From contig CM063503.1 of the NCBI GenBank assembly GCA_032207245.1, positions 103,689,387 through 103,753,386 of the forward strand: 64,000 nucleotides of DNA, written 5' to 3'. Position numbers and translations under genes: made by a program. Shown here in pieces: positions 33,801 to 49,300 of the stretch; position 1 is the first letter of the stretch, and every line of letters starts with the position of its first letter. Source of the stretch: Pardosa pseudoannulata. Lineage: Eukaryota > Arthropoda > Arachnida > Araneae > Lycosidae. Below the pieces are notes generated by a model. It did not search any database. It had not been told where the DNA came from and saw only the letters and a list, made by a program, of their open reading frames with translations.

Positions 33801-36800
33801 ACCAGAATGTTGACAGACTTCAGACAGGAATTCAAGCAGAGCTTGGAGAACTTCCCGATTTTCATCAGGCATTAACATCAAGGCTGCTTGAATGGCTTCC
33901 AGTCTTAAATCTTCTGGTATGACTAAAAGGTAGAAAATTTTTTTTAATAAAACATCATAAAAACAGGAAAATTAAAAAAAAAATTATTAAACTTAATCTT
34001 ACATTGGAAAATGCTGATAAAGGTTTCTGAAAGCTTGTTGGTAAGTAAAGCTTCAGGGAGTTCTCTAAAATACTGTTTCAACATGTCTGCTACATCATAA
34101 GCCTGTTGTTCTTCATAATTGATAGCATCAGGATTACTTTCATTAAGACTTTTTAACTTTTGAATTCTTGATCTTACACCTGACTTTCTGAATAAACCAG
34201 TAGAATCCAAAGCTGTTTTACGAAGATAATGGATTGCAGCTTGAATGGACACTGGTAAAGGTTGACCAGTCCTTTGAAGAATCAACAAAAGTGGTACTCC
34301 AAATACTACTTTATCTGTAAAAATAAAACAAGGTTCAATCTTTCATTCATATATTATTGTTCCTAGCATTCATGTTTAACAAATACCAGTGCTATGAAGA
34401 TTATCAGGATATAATTTTATTTATCCTGATAATCTTTAAAATTTTATGTAAAAATTAGTATGCATACTAAATAGTACCCATTCTAAAAAACTTTTTTAGT
34501 GATTGATGTATTACTTAACAAGTGAAGTGTCATCTTCAGAACAAAACTCAAAACACAGATACTTTGTTCTAAAAGCAACAGTAGCTAGACTAGCAACATA
34601 TTTAAATTTATTCCTTTGTATTATGTGTTTCCATTTCATCTTAATAAACCTTATTGTGCTGTTCTGTATATATTGTTAGTTTACTCACCATAATGTTAGC
34701 TTTTAATTTGTGTGAGACTAAAGCAGAACATAAGCAACTGTGTTATATTATAAATTTATTACAGCTTATAAAAATAGGTAAAATGAAGAACAAAATTTAC
34801 TTTATAAAAATTGAATTTCATATAGATGATAACAAACTGTATTTATTTTTTTCAGCAAATTTGAAAATTAGATCGATGCTGTATCATGTTAAATACATAT
34901 GCATTAGAAAATCTCTCTAGAAAAGAAAGCAATTATAAATTGTATAAAATAAAAAACCTCACTTTTTTTTACCAAATAGGAATTTCTGCAAACGAACTGC
35001 TAAACAGATAACTGAAATTCTCTTAGTCTCCAATGAAATTATGAAAACATTTACCTTTATAGTCTGGATTTCGGATGCGGCGAATAAATTTTGGTACAGC
35101 CCAGCTCCATCCTGTCCGACTTGAAGGTGAAAATTTTTCCATTAATGCTGTTAGTTTTAACAATGATAGTTTCCTCAATAACAGCATTTGAGGAGCAGTA
35201 AGATCTGTTATCTTTTCAGGAGATACAAATGATTTGACTTCTGATACTGCATGACATGGAAAACAGTGCCAGGGAGCATGTATGCATGTAATTCCTCTGA
35301 AAGCAAAATAAAATTCAGTAAAATAATTATAGATTAATAAGAGTATATGGAATTTGTTATATTTGAAAAAAAAAATGCTTTATATTTTTTAACATTCTGC
35401 TCAGAACATTGGTCTAAAAAAGATTTTCAATCAGATCGACAGCCCAAAATCTTAATAGCAACGTTTTAACTTTCGACCATTATAAATTAAATCCTAAAAG
35501 TTTAGAAGAAATAGTAACTAACATAAATAGCAGAAGCCGTGAACACAATATATTACTAGAAACACTATTATATTACTAGCTTTTAGACAAATGGGAAACA
35601 TTTCAGTAGTTTGCAGTCCTACAATTAACTTTTTGCTCTATGAGGGATAATTAGATTGGAGGTCTTCGCTTAGAGCCAATTCTTAATGACTATAAACATC
35701 CATGCACACGGCGTCATTCAAACCCATGGCGGTACCGAAAGGCGTCATACCCATTCGCTAATCGCCAGGTGGGAAATATTTAAGTGACAGACAGATGTGA
35801 ATGTGATACAAATCTAAATGTTTTGTGTTTAATGAAAAAAAATTGATATGCGTACGAAATACACATATATACACATAACCGGTAAAAACATTCTTTGCCT
35901 ATCATATAGGAGATAAAACCCTTTATTTTGATAGCCAAAGCTTGGCAGTGTATCTCAGATGCATTCATCATGACGAGAAAAGCTCGCACTGAACTCAGGA
36001 TCAGGCGAAATACTTAGTAAAAATCCTTTATTTTTATCTTAATGACGCAGAACTGCCATCCGCATCTTACGCAGACAAGAGACAAACGTGCATCAGTTTG
36101 ATCTGTGAAAAAACTGCCTTGAGGAGGCGAAAATCACGTGAATGACTTCCCATGAGGAAGAGTTTTAAATCAGCGCTTCTTTTGTGGCTTGTTAAAACAT
36201 TAGTGGTAAAAATGCAAACTACGGCAATAATAAGATCTTCTCTTGGGAGAATTGACAACTGGATTAAAGAAGGAAAAGAAAGGGTCATAAGTAGAGATTA
36301 TAAATTCAATCCTTAGCTTGGGGAAGTGTGGAAGGAATGCGAAACTCAATTATTGATAACTTTGACTTATTTTAGGGGACTGGGAAAGTTAAGATTAAAA
36401 AAAGGAGAACAAATTAGAAATTAGGAGACTTTTGAACTTTTTGGGCTATAATTTTTTTTTATATATTACATATATACATACACATACCCACTGAGTTATC
36501 AATATTTAGAATAAGATATTTTCGAATTGTGATAAATTACTAAAGTGAAATGTTAAAGTAATAATTATAGAATTAAATAGCTTAAAATAAATGAGGGATG
36601 TTAAATAGGACAAATGGAAAAAGGTTAATACAGAAGAAGCTGTTTCGTAGCTGTAACATTTCGGTGCAATATACCAAATGTTAACAGGTTTCCTCAGCCT
36701 AAGGTAGTTGAATTCCTAGTCTTCTCCCAAATTCGTACAAGACATAATTCTCTCTCTTAAATGGGCGACTTTCCCTTCGATCGTGCGTATTTACCACTGC

Positions 36801-39800
36801 CAACGATAACAAACGTAGAAGATCCTAGAAGCCATATCGGGTCCTCGATCGGTACATGACAGCATGTCTTCCGATTTTATGTTGACCTTTTCATTTCATT
36901 AATATATTTTTAAAAATTTTACAAAGACTTTTTGTTTTTCTTAAATTTTCACATGAAGGATTTGAAAATAATTTGGTTTGTCAGCAGAAGTCTTTTGAAC
37001 AGTATATAATTTGAACTGCGGAAACATAATAATAAACTAGCCACTGCTCTGCAAGTATTTAATCTGAACTATATTATACCACCAGTCATTAAAGGGAAAA
37101 AATTTATTATTGCTATTACGGAAAGGGCAAAAGTCTGTCTACTTTTATCTCACTGCAAAAATAAATTTCAAATTTCGCGCAAAACTGTACCTAGTCACCG
37201 AATATGCCACGTGGATAGGTCCACGTTCTTGAGATGAGTTAGTTTCAATGGTAACGTGCGTATTAAGTTCATGGAACAGATTTTCACATACTACTTTATC
37301 TAAAAAAAATATAGAATTTTTTTAACCCTTCAGAAGAGGTTAATAAACAATAATTGGTATAAACTTCAACCTATAAATTCAACACTAAAAAAAGCTTGTA
37401 ATGTGAAGACTAAGTTCTTTTAGGGAAACAGTGTGTATTTTAAATAAAATCCCTTAAAATAACAGATTGTTGAATTCGGCGACTGTAGGTCCATCGGTCT
37501 TTGCGAGATATAAATTTACATACATACACATAGGCCTTCCCTTAATATTAATAAAAATTACCTGGTCAGCGATGATCCAACACCGGAATCACGTCTCTCG
37601 GTATTTATCACTATAATATCCCCATCTTCTTGATTTTGAGGAGAGTCTCGACTTTTTAAGGATGAATGAAACGCTTTAGTTTTCGCTAAAATGACAAAAT
37701 AACAAACCAATGCTCAATGAATATATTTTGGAATATATAGTTTAAAAAATTCAAATATCATACTTTCGCGTTCATTGTTGACTTTCATAAAATACAGTCA
37801 AAACAATTTTTAAAATTACAAGCTATATGGGTATAATAGAACTTAACCATAACTTTTCAGGAGTATTTGAATAATGATTAGTAAAACCAATAAATAGTGC
37901 ATTTTTTATGTAGGTACTACTTATATTTTTGAAAATTGAAACATTATTAAAATACTTCATATAAGTTCATCCTATATAAAATCACTAATAAAAAAAAAAA
38001 AAGGCAGTGGCTCAGATATGCCAAGCACAAAAGAAACTTATTTTAGAAATAATGTTAAAAGAGCTGCAAATTACACTCTAATAAAAATTGTTTTAATGCT
38101 ACCTGAGCTTAGTTGTCACCTTTTTTTTTTAACGCTTTTACACCTATTATCACCAATGTCTGGACATTAGCAAATTGGTTATTCCTTGCCGGTGACATTA
38201 ACATAATGCACTTATTTAACCCAATGTAACTATTTTAAGGGGACATAGTAACTTCCAAGACTTGAAAACCTTCATTATAACAGTCTTTTATCAATTCCTT
38301 ATAAAATGAAATGTTTTGCTCCTTTTAAGTGAATTTTTTACAAACTGTTTAATAACGTTCTAGTTTAAAAAAATTGTTCAATTTTGCCATTTCAAGTAGT
38401 GTACTTTTTTATAATAACGTAGAAAATACACACCAAATGAAAAAAGAAGAAATGATTTAAATTATAAAAAATATTGAAAAGTTAGGAAATTGAAATTTTA
38501 AATAAAATTAGCCTTTATCATGCTGTAAAATAAAATATATTACTCGTATTAATATAACTATGGTCCACAAAATAAAAAAAAATGATAACTAGCTTTTATT
38601 TGATATGAAGAATTATTTTCTAATTTAAAAGTTTACTTTGCAGATAAGTAGATTTCTACTTTTATCACTTGGTCCAAACTTACGTGGCTACGTGCTTCTT
38701 ATATATGAAAATCAAATGAATTTTATAAAAATGGAACTTTATTAAAGATTTAGGAAAAATTTTGTTCTAAAATGAGCAGAACTTTTTATTTTATGCTGAG
38801 TCAAAAATAGGCTATTATAATAAAGATTTTTCAGTTCGTAAAGTACTATCTGACCCTTAACAAATGTAGACTTTTGTTGCAATGGAGTTATTATATTTTT
38901 AAGAGAAGTTTAATAAAAATATAATTAAACAAGAATATATCGTAATTTTTTTCAGTAACTTTGATAAATTACATTTGTTTACATGTACCATTTCACAAAC
39001 GATAGCTAATTTTATTATGTGGTAATAAACTGTATGCTACATTTGTATATTTATACAAATGTACAAAAAAGTACAAAAAAAATTACAAATTACAAAAAAA
39101 ATTTTTTTTGTGAATTATGCGGAAGATTTAAGTAAATAAAGGGAAAAACAATGCGGGTTTTGATTATATCACATATTTAAAGAACTGTTGGATTCGATCA
39201 TTGAAGCTGAAATGCTGAATAGGTTGGCTTTTATGTTGAGCTTAATAGAAAAAAACACAAATCCCTGTAAGTAATCAAAAATATCTTTTTATACAAATTA
39301 AATAAGAACTAACGAGTATAATACAGAGATGTAAAAACGGAAAGCACAATTATACATCTATTTGGAAGCTGTAGTCACAATAGAGAATTCCTGCAATGGA
39401 TAATTTCTAATTGTTATTTAGAAAACACCTGATTATTTACTATTTAGGGAAAAGGAGAAAGACTGGTTGTTGTAGTTTCTAAACTGTATTTTATATGTCT
39501 TTTGAAAAATACTGACATTTGTATTTAAATTTATTTATACTTTTAAGCAAAAGCTTCCCCAAAGACTTATTCTCGAGTTTATAAAAATTTTTGTTATACA
39601 TCACGGATATTTGCAGTTTGAGTCTAGATTATCAACTAGATCGTTAACTAGAAAAATACGTCAAGTCAATAAGTTGAAAGGAGAAATTTATAAAACGAGG
39701 TTTTGGAAGAGTCATACAAGTAAAATTTTACAAAATATTTATAGCCAAAACAGAATATTGATCCGAGTAAGAACATCTAATTTACCTTTTCTGATGCAAA

Positions 39801-42800
39801 AGAAAATAAATGATTCAGTGGTATAAGCAAAAAATAAAGATGATACCCTCCAGACTAAGCAGTTTAATTACTAGAAAACATTTTCTTTGTATAAAATACC
39901 ATTTCAAAGAAAATAATTTTAAGCTATAATAAAAGGACAGAGTTAATGAATATTTTTCCATCACTAATTAGCTTTGAGAAAATACATTAATATTCGAAAA
40001 TGACCCAATAAATTTTAGGTATATAATTATCAAAATATTTGAATTGATTAGACTTGCAAATGTTTGGCGAAATATTTTTAACAAACATTTTCCGCTGATA
40101 TTTTTAAATTTGTAAAAGTTTCAATATAAAAAAACACGCGTGCAAATGAAAATGTTTAATCTCTCATTCATTTCAATAACAGTTTCCTTTTTGTTTAAAG
40201 ATAACAATTTTAAGTTAAACATAAATGATATATTCTTTATTTTTAAATTTAAATTTCAGCAATATGTCAACCTTCTCTTTAAGTGAGATCCCACCGGCAT
40301 AATATAATTTCCTCTAAACTGGAAATTGCTAACAATTAGTCAAGGTGGTTTTATTAACTTCATATCTAATAAGATAAAACATTAATCTTGACTCGCATGC
40401 GAGAAGAAATTTAATTTTTCAATTATTATGTAAGTTGCTAGAATCTTTTGGTATTGCAGTTTTATGTTGTAATCGTAATCTAAAATAATTAAAATAATCT
40501 GATGATCATTTATTACATTATTCAAAATTAGAAACATGACACATATACACAGACTGTTTTAAAATTCGCCCGACAAATTGAGAGGGCTGTGAGTAGGCAT
40601 CAAGAGAACACGGGGTCGCAAACTACGTTTATTGGGTGAAAATCACAAGAAACGCCATGCAAGCGTTGGAGCAGTTTGGTCATGCGAGACCTGTTGCTGT
40701 AACATACGCAGTATCTCCGACTGCGTATGAGAATCATAGTTAACGTCGCTGTACATAAGATCTGAATCCATAATCACTCTTTTATGAAGCACCTGTGGAT
40801 CTCTTAGTGCGGATATCGTCTCTGCGGCAGACACCAAAAGCCTACGTGGTATCTCCGACTACGTATGAGAATAGTTGCATCGTTGTAGACTGTGCAATTT
40901 CAGGGGATGCCAGTTCCAACAACTCTTGTAATTATTAACCAAATAAATCTTTCGAAAGTATTATTATAATTTTTATAGTTCCAGCGTGACTTCAAAACCC
41001 GCTTTTTTCCGTGGTTTTCACTTTATAAAGTGGTTTCTGACACCATGTTCCGTTGTAATACTTGTTCCTCTTGTTGTCTACTAACAACATCTGACTTTGT
41101 CGGTCGAATTTTAGAGCACCTTGAGTGTGTTGTGTGCGCGTAAAGAGAGCTGTTTGCACTTTACAGGAACGACGGTGATTTGCTTATATCTCACAGTTTT
41201 GAGCCTTGATTATAGATCTAGATAAAACTTTATATGTAAGTGAACTTCTTAACACCATTATATTAAATTTATTCCACTCCTTTTGGGTTGTTTTTCAAAA
41301 TGCCTTCAATATACTCTTATGCCCTTTTTCTAAGACACGTTTAAAGAAACAAAAAAAGAAAAATCACCTTATGCTTATCCTTCGTTCTTTTCCTAGTTTT
41401 TAATTAAAAAAGTCAAATTTTATTCCTGCAGCCTACATAGAGGTACTAAGAGACTTTGCCTATAAGAAGCTCAACTTTATTATTGCTTTTCATATAATGT
41501 TGAAATTTTACTTTCAAAAGTTGATTCTAAAATTTTCTATTGGCAGTAGATATAATTTCCCTGCTAGTTGAGATTTTTTTTTTTTAGTTTCAATTTATGG
41601 TCGTAACAAAACCCTGTAACTATCGCGAATATCTTTGGAAGCTTTTCTGTACTTTGACCTAAACCATTTCTTAGACCCATTTGATCTGTTAAACTACAGA
41701 AAATTCCTCTTTGCTTATTAAAGCCCCTTAAATACATTCGTGCATCTTCACGCATTATTGTAAGTTTTCATTTACTAACAGATAAAGGTTTTCCCATATA
41801 ATTCTCTATAATGTGTGTTGCTTATTGAATTATGGTTTGGCAAAGCCCTGAACTTTAGATTTAAGCATCTTTCTTATCATCTTAAAAATCTTTATGAATT
41901 ATTTTACATAAAGTGCCAGAATACATTCTCAGTTTCGATAAAATGCTTTTTATATTTTTTGTTGGAAGGCGGATTTTCTTATAGAATTAGACTTGACTTA
42001 ATTGATACTTAACCGCATCTGAACATTCTTAGGATGTGGTTTGGTTGTTGTAGCTTCAAGTTTAATTTCAGCTGGACTCTTTTTCTATATCAAAACTGAA
42101 TGTATGAAAAACTATTATCTTTTAACTACAATAACCTTAATTTGAAAATTATTATTTATTCAGACATACCTTTTTCGAAAAGCCAATCTAAATAACTTTC
42201 GACCAATCTATTCATTTTAGAGTCATATTTTAAATAAATATGTTATTCTACATTTCAGTTAAACAAAATAATACAGACAACTATATATTAAAAGGGCCAA
42301 AACTCCAAATGGTTTGCTGGAACGCTGCGGTGTACATTTTGCTATACGAGGGTTAATGAGACGGGAACCTACCATTAAAGCCAATGTCGAAATGCTACGA
42401 ACATTCATAGCAACAATCGAACTCGAACCCACGCGAACTCTTGTACCGAAGTATAGTGTCCATACCCACTTGACCATTTTTCGATGCCAACGTTTGCATG
42501 CCACTCAACTTATACAGGAAAAACTCTGCTTAAAGCACTGCAAAAAGTTTTTGCAAGTTTTTTTCCCTCATAATTATCGAAGTTTAAATGAAAAGTTTAC
42601 AAGGTTATAGAAAATGTAGATTTGCAAAAGGAATATAATGGTGCCAATTTAGCCCCCAAAAAAAAAAAATTGAAATGATGACGAGATATAAACATAAAGA
42701 AAATTATCTCTTATTGCGTATGTGCGTAATATCCCGTTAGGATCAGTGTTCTAGTGAATTTATTCCAATTTATTTATAGACGAGAAATAACACTGAAAGA

Positions 42801-45127
42801 TATTTCAGTTAAGAGCACGCATTTTATGCTTATAAACTTACATATAATAATCCGAATTTTTATAGTAGTTTCAATAGTTTCCAATTTGGTGATAAAGTAA
42901 ACAATTGCTATATGAGAGTGAATCAGAAATTAAGTTTCTCACAATGCCAAAAGATGGCTCTTCAAAAGCCACGAAATACGATGGCACTAGGTAAATTGAG
43001 AGTCGGAATGTCGTACACGGAAGTTGTAAATTCCCGATTTCTCTTATTAACATCAGATGTCGGCTCTTATTTCGGATCACGTTTTTGAACAAATAGAAAG
43101 TAGCGGCGATCGAAATCCATCTTCAGTTGTGCTTAGTGTGTGAACCAGATGTCATGATCGAGCTGATGGTTAGTCTTTGGTATCGGGTTTTTTCCTAAAG
43201 TAGGTAAAATGTCAGCCCTGAAGCCGGCCTTCAAACCACTAAGTCCATTCTCAGGTCGCAGACTTCTTTCACACTAGGCTACAAAAACTTGTCCACGGCA
43301 AGTGTTTTAATTCCGGTGGCTATCGTATTGAGGAGGAGATGAAATATTACTGTAGCTTTTGTAATAAATCTTTCCGGGTAATTTATTTATTTTTTTTTTT
43401 ACGAGCAATGGAAAACTTACTTTCTGGATGACTCTCATATTACACAATGTAAAGGGGAATCTTGCATTTCAAACAGATTCAATAATATTACAAACATGTC
43501 TATAAATATTTCAAATCATTCTTTCTCAATTCTTCTTTTATCCTATATCTAGGAATAAAAATATTGGTAAACCTTCTCCCAGATCAGGTAAAATCTTTAT
43601 GAAACTCGAGTTTAATGGAATTTGTTTGAACATTCAAAATGAGACATTTTGTTCAAGAATTCATTATTGAAAAATATTGCAACGAAGCTTAAATAATAAA
43701 ACGCTATGGTACAAAAGTATTTTTAAATGAAAAAACAGTTAAAGAGTTTAAAAAGACTTACCGTTATAGTTATGCCCTGGACTTCTGTCTAAACTTTCAG
43801 TACACATGTCATTGAAGACAACAATTGGAGCACATATATTATCGTAATAACTTCCCCTTTTATCACAGCTACTAAATTCTTGATTTGCACTAGAACCCGG
43901 ATGAAGCAACTGATTTTGCGGCACATTTGTTTTAGTATATGATTTTTTAGAATCAGATTTTGAGTTAATTGTTAAATCATCTGTAGCAGATGTTATAGTA
44001 ACTGTAGTCTGTGATGTTATGAACTGTTTAAAATGTTTTGTGTTATTACTATTAGCATCCTTCCAATTGTCCGATACCAAATACATTCGGCATTCTGAAT
44101 CACTGTGAGCACCAGTATCATCACTATTTTTAGAATTAACATCACCATCTTTTTTGTCACTAACCTTTAAATCAGTGTTATGTATACTGTCTGGTACTCT
44201 ATGAGATCTATGGAATTGAGGAGATGATGTTAAACTACTAGATGAACTACCATCAGTGCCGCTATAAGGAACTGGACTTTTCTTTTCGGTTTTGTTTGAA
44301 TCATGGCCTTTTTTCTTCCTCTTTCCTTTCAAACTTTCCATTCTTCTAAGCAAAGCTTTAGCACCTTCTTTCACTCTGTCACTTCCACTTCTACGTAGAC
44401 TGCGACGTTCATGAAAATCCTCAGAAGCTAAACTCAGGGTACCACCAGAACCAGAGCTTGATCCTGGGCTACAGTCCCCAACATGACTGGTTGGTGACAC
44501 GGATATCCTGTCTGGTTTAAGTATTGATGAACGCCTGACACTATCTGGACTACTATGTTGTTCATCAATGAAGACGCTGTCGTGACTGCTGCAGTAAGCT
44601 TCTTCTGGACTAAGATATTTTCTCCCCGGTACCGTAAAGAACTGACCAGTTTGTTTAGCAGGTTCTGGAAGATCAGGAGCCACAAATTCGGAAATTCCAT
44701 CTGATGAGGCAGTGATTCGAGACCATCGCCTGCTTGAACGCTGGAACTCCCAGTTTTCACTTAAAGCATATTGCTCTTCATCATCACTGTCTTCCATACG
44801 CAGCTAAAGGAAGTAAAGATTTCATTTTATTTGCATGACAAAGCAATTATAAGACAAGCAATTAAAAATTATAAAATTATCTCCTACAGTTCATAACTAG
44901 TTAGCTTAAAAAATATTTTTTTTCTAATATCACGAGGCAGAAATTCTTCACATAAGTAAATAGCAAAAAGAACTAATACTGGCAAAAGATGCATTAAACA
45001 GAACTAAAAATTAAAGTATAATTGAATTAAATATAATTAAATGAATGCATTCAGTACAAAAAGTTACATATAGGTACAGAACTATTTAATACAAACAAGT
45101 AGTGAAATTAATTTTATATTATATTAC

Positions 45128-45189
<62 letters not shown>

Positions 45190-46299
45190 ATAAAAGTGAA
45201 CATACATATAAAAGTATTGCACAAAATATAAACAGGTATTTACAAATTTTTCATCACAAGTCATAGAAACTAAAACATTTGAAGAGTGTTCGGCTTTTGG
45301 TTGATAAAATAGGGATTAATATCGAAAAATTTTGGAAAAAAGGAGAAAAATAAGTATGGTTCTTCTGCTTCTAAAGACTCAGACAATAGCAATTTGCAAT
45401 AACTTAATTTCCATGATTAATTATTCGGACTCAAATCTTGAAGTTTGGCAACAAATCCATTTCACGCAAGTTCAATTACAACAAAGTCATGAAGTTTTAC
45501 GATGTAAAAACTTAGTCCATAAACTATTATGTTTTTCCTTTTAAAATGTCAGTAAATTCTTAGTAAATCGCAAAAAAATTATTTTAATAACCTTAATCAA
45601 GTTTTAACATCAAAATGCAATTCCCACAGCTGATTTTATACGGCAATTATGAATTGCAACACTATTTTAAACGGCAAAATGCAATGTTTAATTCATTAAA
45701 TTCATCAAACAATTAAAGACTTGGTTAATAATTTATTGCTCAAGAATAATATAAATATCATTTTAACAACTATACCAAAAAACTAATATATATAATAAAA
45801 TTAATTATATTAAGGAATTATTTACTACTGTAGTTGAACATTACTATTTCTTACTTACCGACTTTCGAGGTGTGTGATCAACGAACTTCATGTTGGCACA
45901 CCTGTTTAAAGTATTCAACCTCCTGCAATAAAAAGAATAGTTAGGAAAAAGCTAGAGTTACAATAAAGGGCTTTTTTTTGTCGTTTACAAAAATATAGAT
46001 AGCGACAAAAACGCATTTGAAGGAAAAGTACAGTGTTTGATTTTAGATAGAGCGTTACAGTTAAACAGGATTCGAGTCCACATATTTAGAGGGAGACAAT
46101 ACCTTTTGAGATTTAAAATCTTCAGATTTTTATTTTTTGACGGGGATAAAAACACAAAGTTCTATTCATTTTAAAATAACATTTTCACAAGTACTTTAAT
46201 AACGCTCTAACTTAATTTCAACTAGTATATTAAATGGAATGAAGAGCATAAAAGTTTACACCAAATGAAAAAAAAAAATTAAATTCACTTACCCGCAAG

Positions 46300-46359
<60 letters not shown>

Positions 46360-49300
46360 CTAAATTTTTTAAATGAAATTTAAGTAAAATATCTATTTTA
46401 TTTTGTAAACTAAAACTTTAATGGGATCTTACATTCTAAAATTTGAAAAAAAAAATTAAAAGTATAAGAAAATTAAAAAGAATATTTTTTTTATCATTCT
46501 ACAAAACAAAATACATTGTTCGTATTGATATAATTGAGAATTTATTCATATAATTCATAGAGTAAAAAGATAATTAGCTTCGATTTGGAATAAAAAATAG
46601 TTTCTAATTTATATATTTAAAAATTGTTTTGCAGGTAAATTGATTTCTACTTTTTTTTTTCACACTTCATGTATGTGTTTTATGATGTCTTTAAAAAAAG
46701 TATTGCTTCATGTAACATAACTAAATTTTTTTATAAAGTTAAACCCTTATTAATAACTATAAAAAATTCCAAACAAAGAACTTTTATATTAAATAAAATA
46801 TAGGTTGCTATAATGAGAACATTTTAGCACGAAATCTACTTATATCTTATTATCCCTCTAAGCACCGAAAGGCAGTACCCTACCGGTTTCAGGCGGAAGG
46901 AAATACTGCGACCAACAGAAGTGGTAACAGATCTAAAACTAATTTAGAGTGGAGGTTTAAAAAAAATCTATAACAACAACATATTTTAAAAACTTGAAAA
47001 GCTTCATTACGTACTTAATTCTATAATTCACAAAAAGAATAATTACATAATAATATAATAACATATTATGAACTTCCTTGTCTATCACAGGGTATATATA
47101 TTTCACCATAAAATAAATTAAATTGATACAAAAGAAAGAGAATATTATACATAAATATTTTTCTATTCTATCTTATTAGAAAAGGAAAAATAACATATAT
47201 TAGTATATAATAAAAATTTCATTTTCTCAATGTTATATTTTAATAAAAGTAAATATGTAATTCAAGATAGAACTGCAAGGATCAGTGACCTAGAAATGAA
47301 ATTAAAATGTCGAAAAAAAATCTTTTAGGTCAAGCTCATGGATATAATACTTATGAATTTCATAAGTATTACCCAAGAAGCACTAGGTAACCCAATGCCA
47401 AAATACACTGCGAAATGAGAGATTCGGGCAAAATAAAATGACGTTCAGTAAGATTGCACAAGATCTATTAATTTTATAGGTAATTATTCACAAAACAATT
47501 TTTTTAAATATTTCGTAAAATATTTTTAATTTGAGATTTCATTTGAACTCGAGTAATTTTTAACACTAAATCTACCAAGAGGGGTCAAATGACCCCATTT
47601 TTCGTTATTTTTGCCCTTATAAAAAATGTCCGGTAGTTTTAGTGTTAAAATGTAATTTTGAATAACATTGATGAATGAATTAGTTGTACAATTGAAAGAG
47701 AAATCTATATACCATACTGCAGCATAACAAAATTATTTTAATCACAAATTAAACAGATCGAAATCCTACTTGAAGATTTTACAGGAAATATCCATATTTA
47801 TGAAACAAGTACTGACACTAGGGTCCTTTTTGAAATTCTTTGCTAAATAACTTCATTCTATTATAATGAGTAAACAACAAAGAAATCACTGGTCAAACTC
47901 AAAAGTTAAAAAAAATATATCAAAACTGATGATTAATACATTCTACTAAATACAAGTCTTACTTAGGAGACAAAATATACATGAACCGACACATGACTTT
48001 ATGAATTTGCGTGAGACTTAATCCTGTAGAATAAATAGTTTGAAAAGCATATCCTCATTTGATTCTATCTACTATAAGTTGATCATTTAACCTGTTTCTT
48101 AGCAAAAACGTAATTGAAACTAGAGAGAAACTTTGGCTGTTCTCTACAGCTTTCATAGAATTATCAGCGCTAACCACTGATACGATAAGCAAAGAAAGTC
48201 ACATTTAGTTAAATAGACACTGTGTGATAATTGAAACTATACTAACATTTACAGATGTCAAGTTAAAAGTACGTATCTAGCATTACAACTCAACATGCCA
48301 GCTCAGAAAGCGGCCCGATCTATCATTCTTAAACAACTTGGGCTGGCCTTTATTCAGTGATTCTGTCACTCGTGTAATACAAAACATAGCCTTGATTGAC
48401 AAACGAACATTTCCCCAAGAATTAAAGTTTTAAACTGATTTAACAAATTATTAAGCTTATTTTCATTAAATAAAGAAGATCGTGAATCCAGCACGGAAAA
48501 ATTATTAATACAACCTTACAAGTTCAAAGTACATTTAACTCATTAATACCTGGCATCCCTTTTTAGGGACAGCTAAAGCATAGTTTGTAGAATTTTTGTG
48601 TTTTCTCGGAACGATTTGTCCTTTTCAGAAAAGATTTCAGTAGATGGCAAACATTTAATTTTTTTTTTCTTTTTTTAACAAATTTTCGAGTATCTGCAAT
48701 TTTTTATAACTTTGTCGGCTGAATTAACGTTTTGGATTTTTTGTATCTGGCATACACATTTATTTATTCGTCAGGTTCATCAACCAAAATTGTGACAAAT
48801 AGCTATATTATAAAGCTTCTTTTTTAAGTACTGTATTTACATGTGATACCAAATACTCTTATCACGAATTTTAAATCACATCCAATGATGTTTAAAATAA
48901 AAGGACAGGCTATAATATTTGTAAGTTGTTCAAATTTCATATTTGCTTTGCTCTATGTAGTCCATAATGACTTGAATTCAATATATTAATCAGTATATAT
49001 TCGACAGAAATCAAGGGCATTAATGGGTTATACGGTACATATTGCGTAATACCATAATATATGCCAAGAATAAAAATATCGTCAATTTAATATTTTTAAA
49101 TTTTTATTTGGTTTTTAATGATTTTAATGAATTATTTGTTTTTTCATTATATTTTTATATAACTTTTTGGGGGAGAAAAATTAAAGATGAAAGAACATTA
49201 CATGCTGGTTCCAGGAGATACGAGAGATTCAGAGAGCTTGAATCTAGATCGTAACTACCCGTCGCATTACCAATAGGAAAGCTTGGAAAGAGCCAATCAC

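Noticed and set aside
37191..37685. Using exons 5a and 5b together in one transcript
   Set aside because: The 5a exit phase does not fit 5b entry; the joined frame stops at the second codon of 5b.
42259..42610. Open frames on both strands
   Set aside because: They arise from the tRNA-derived SINE copy in this place.
45130..46354. CRISPR-like spacing of repeats
   Set aside because: The repeats are plain TA microsatellites, and the genome is eukaryotic.
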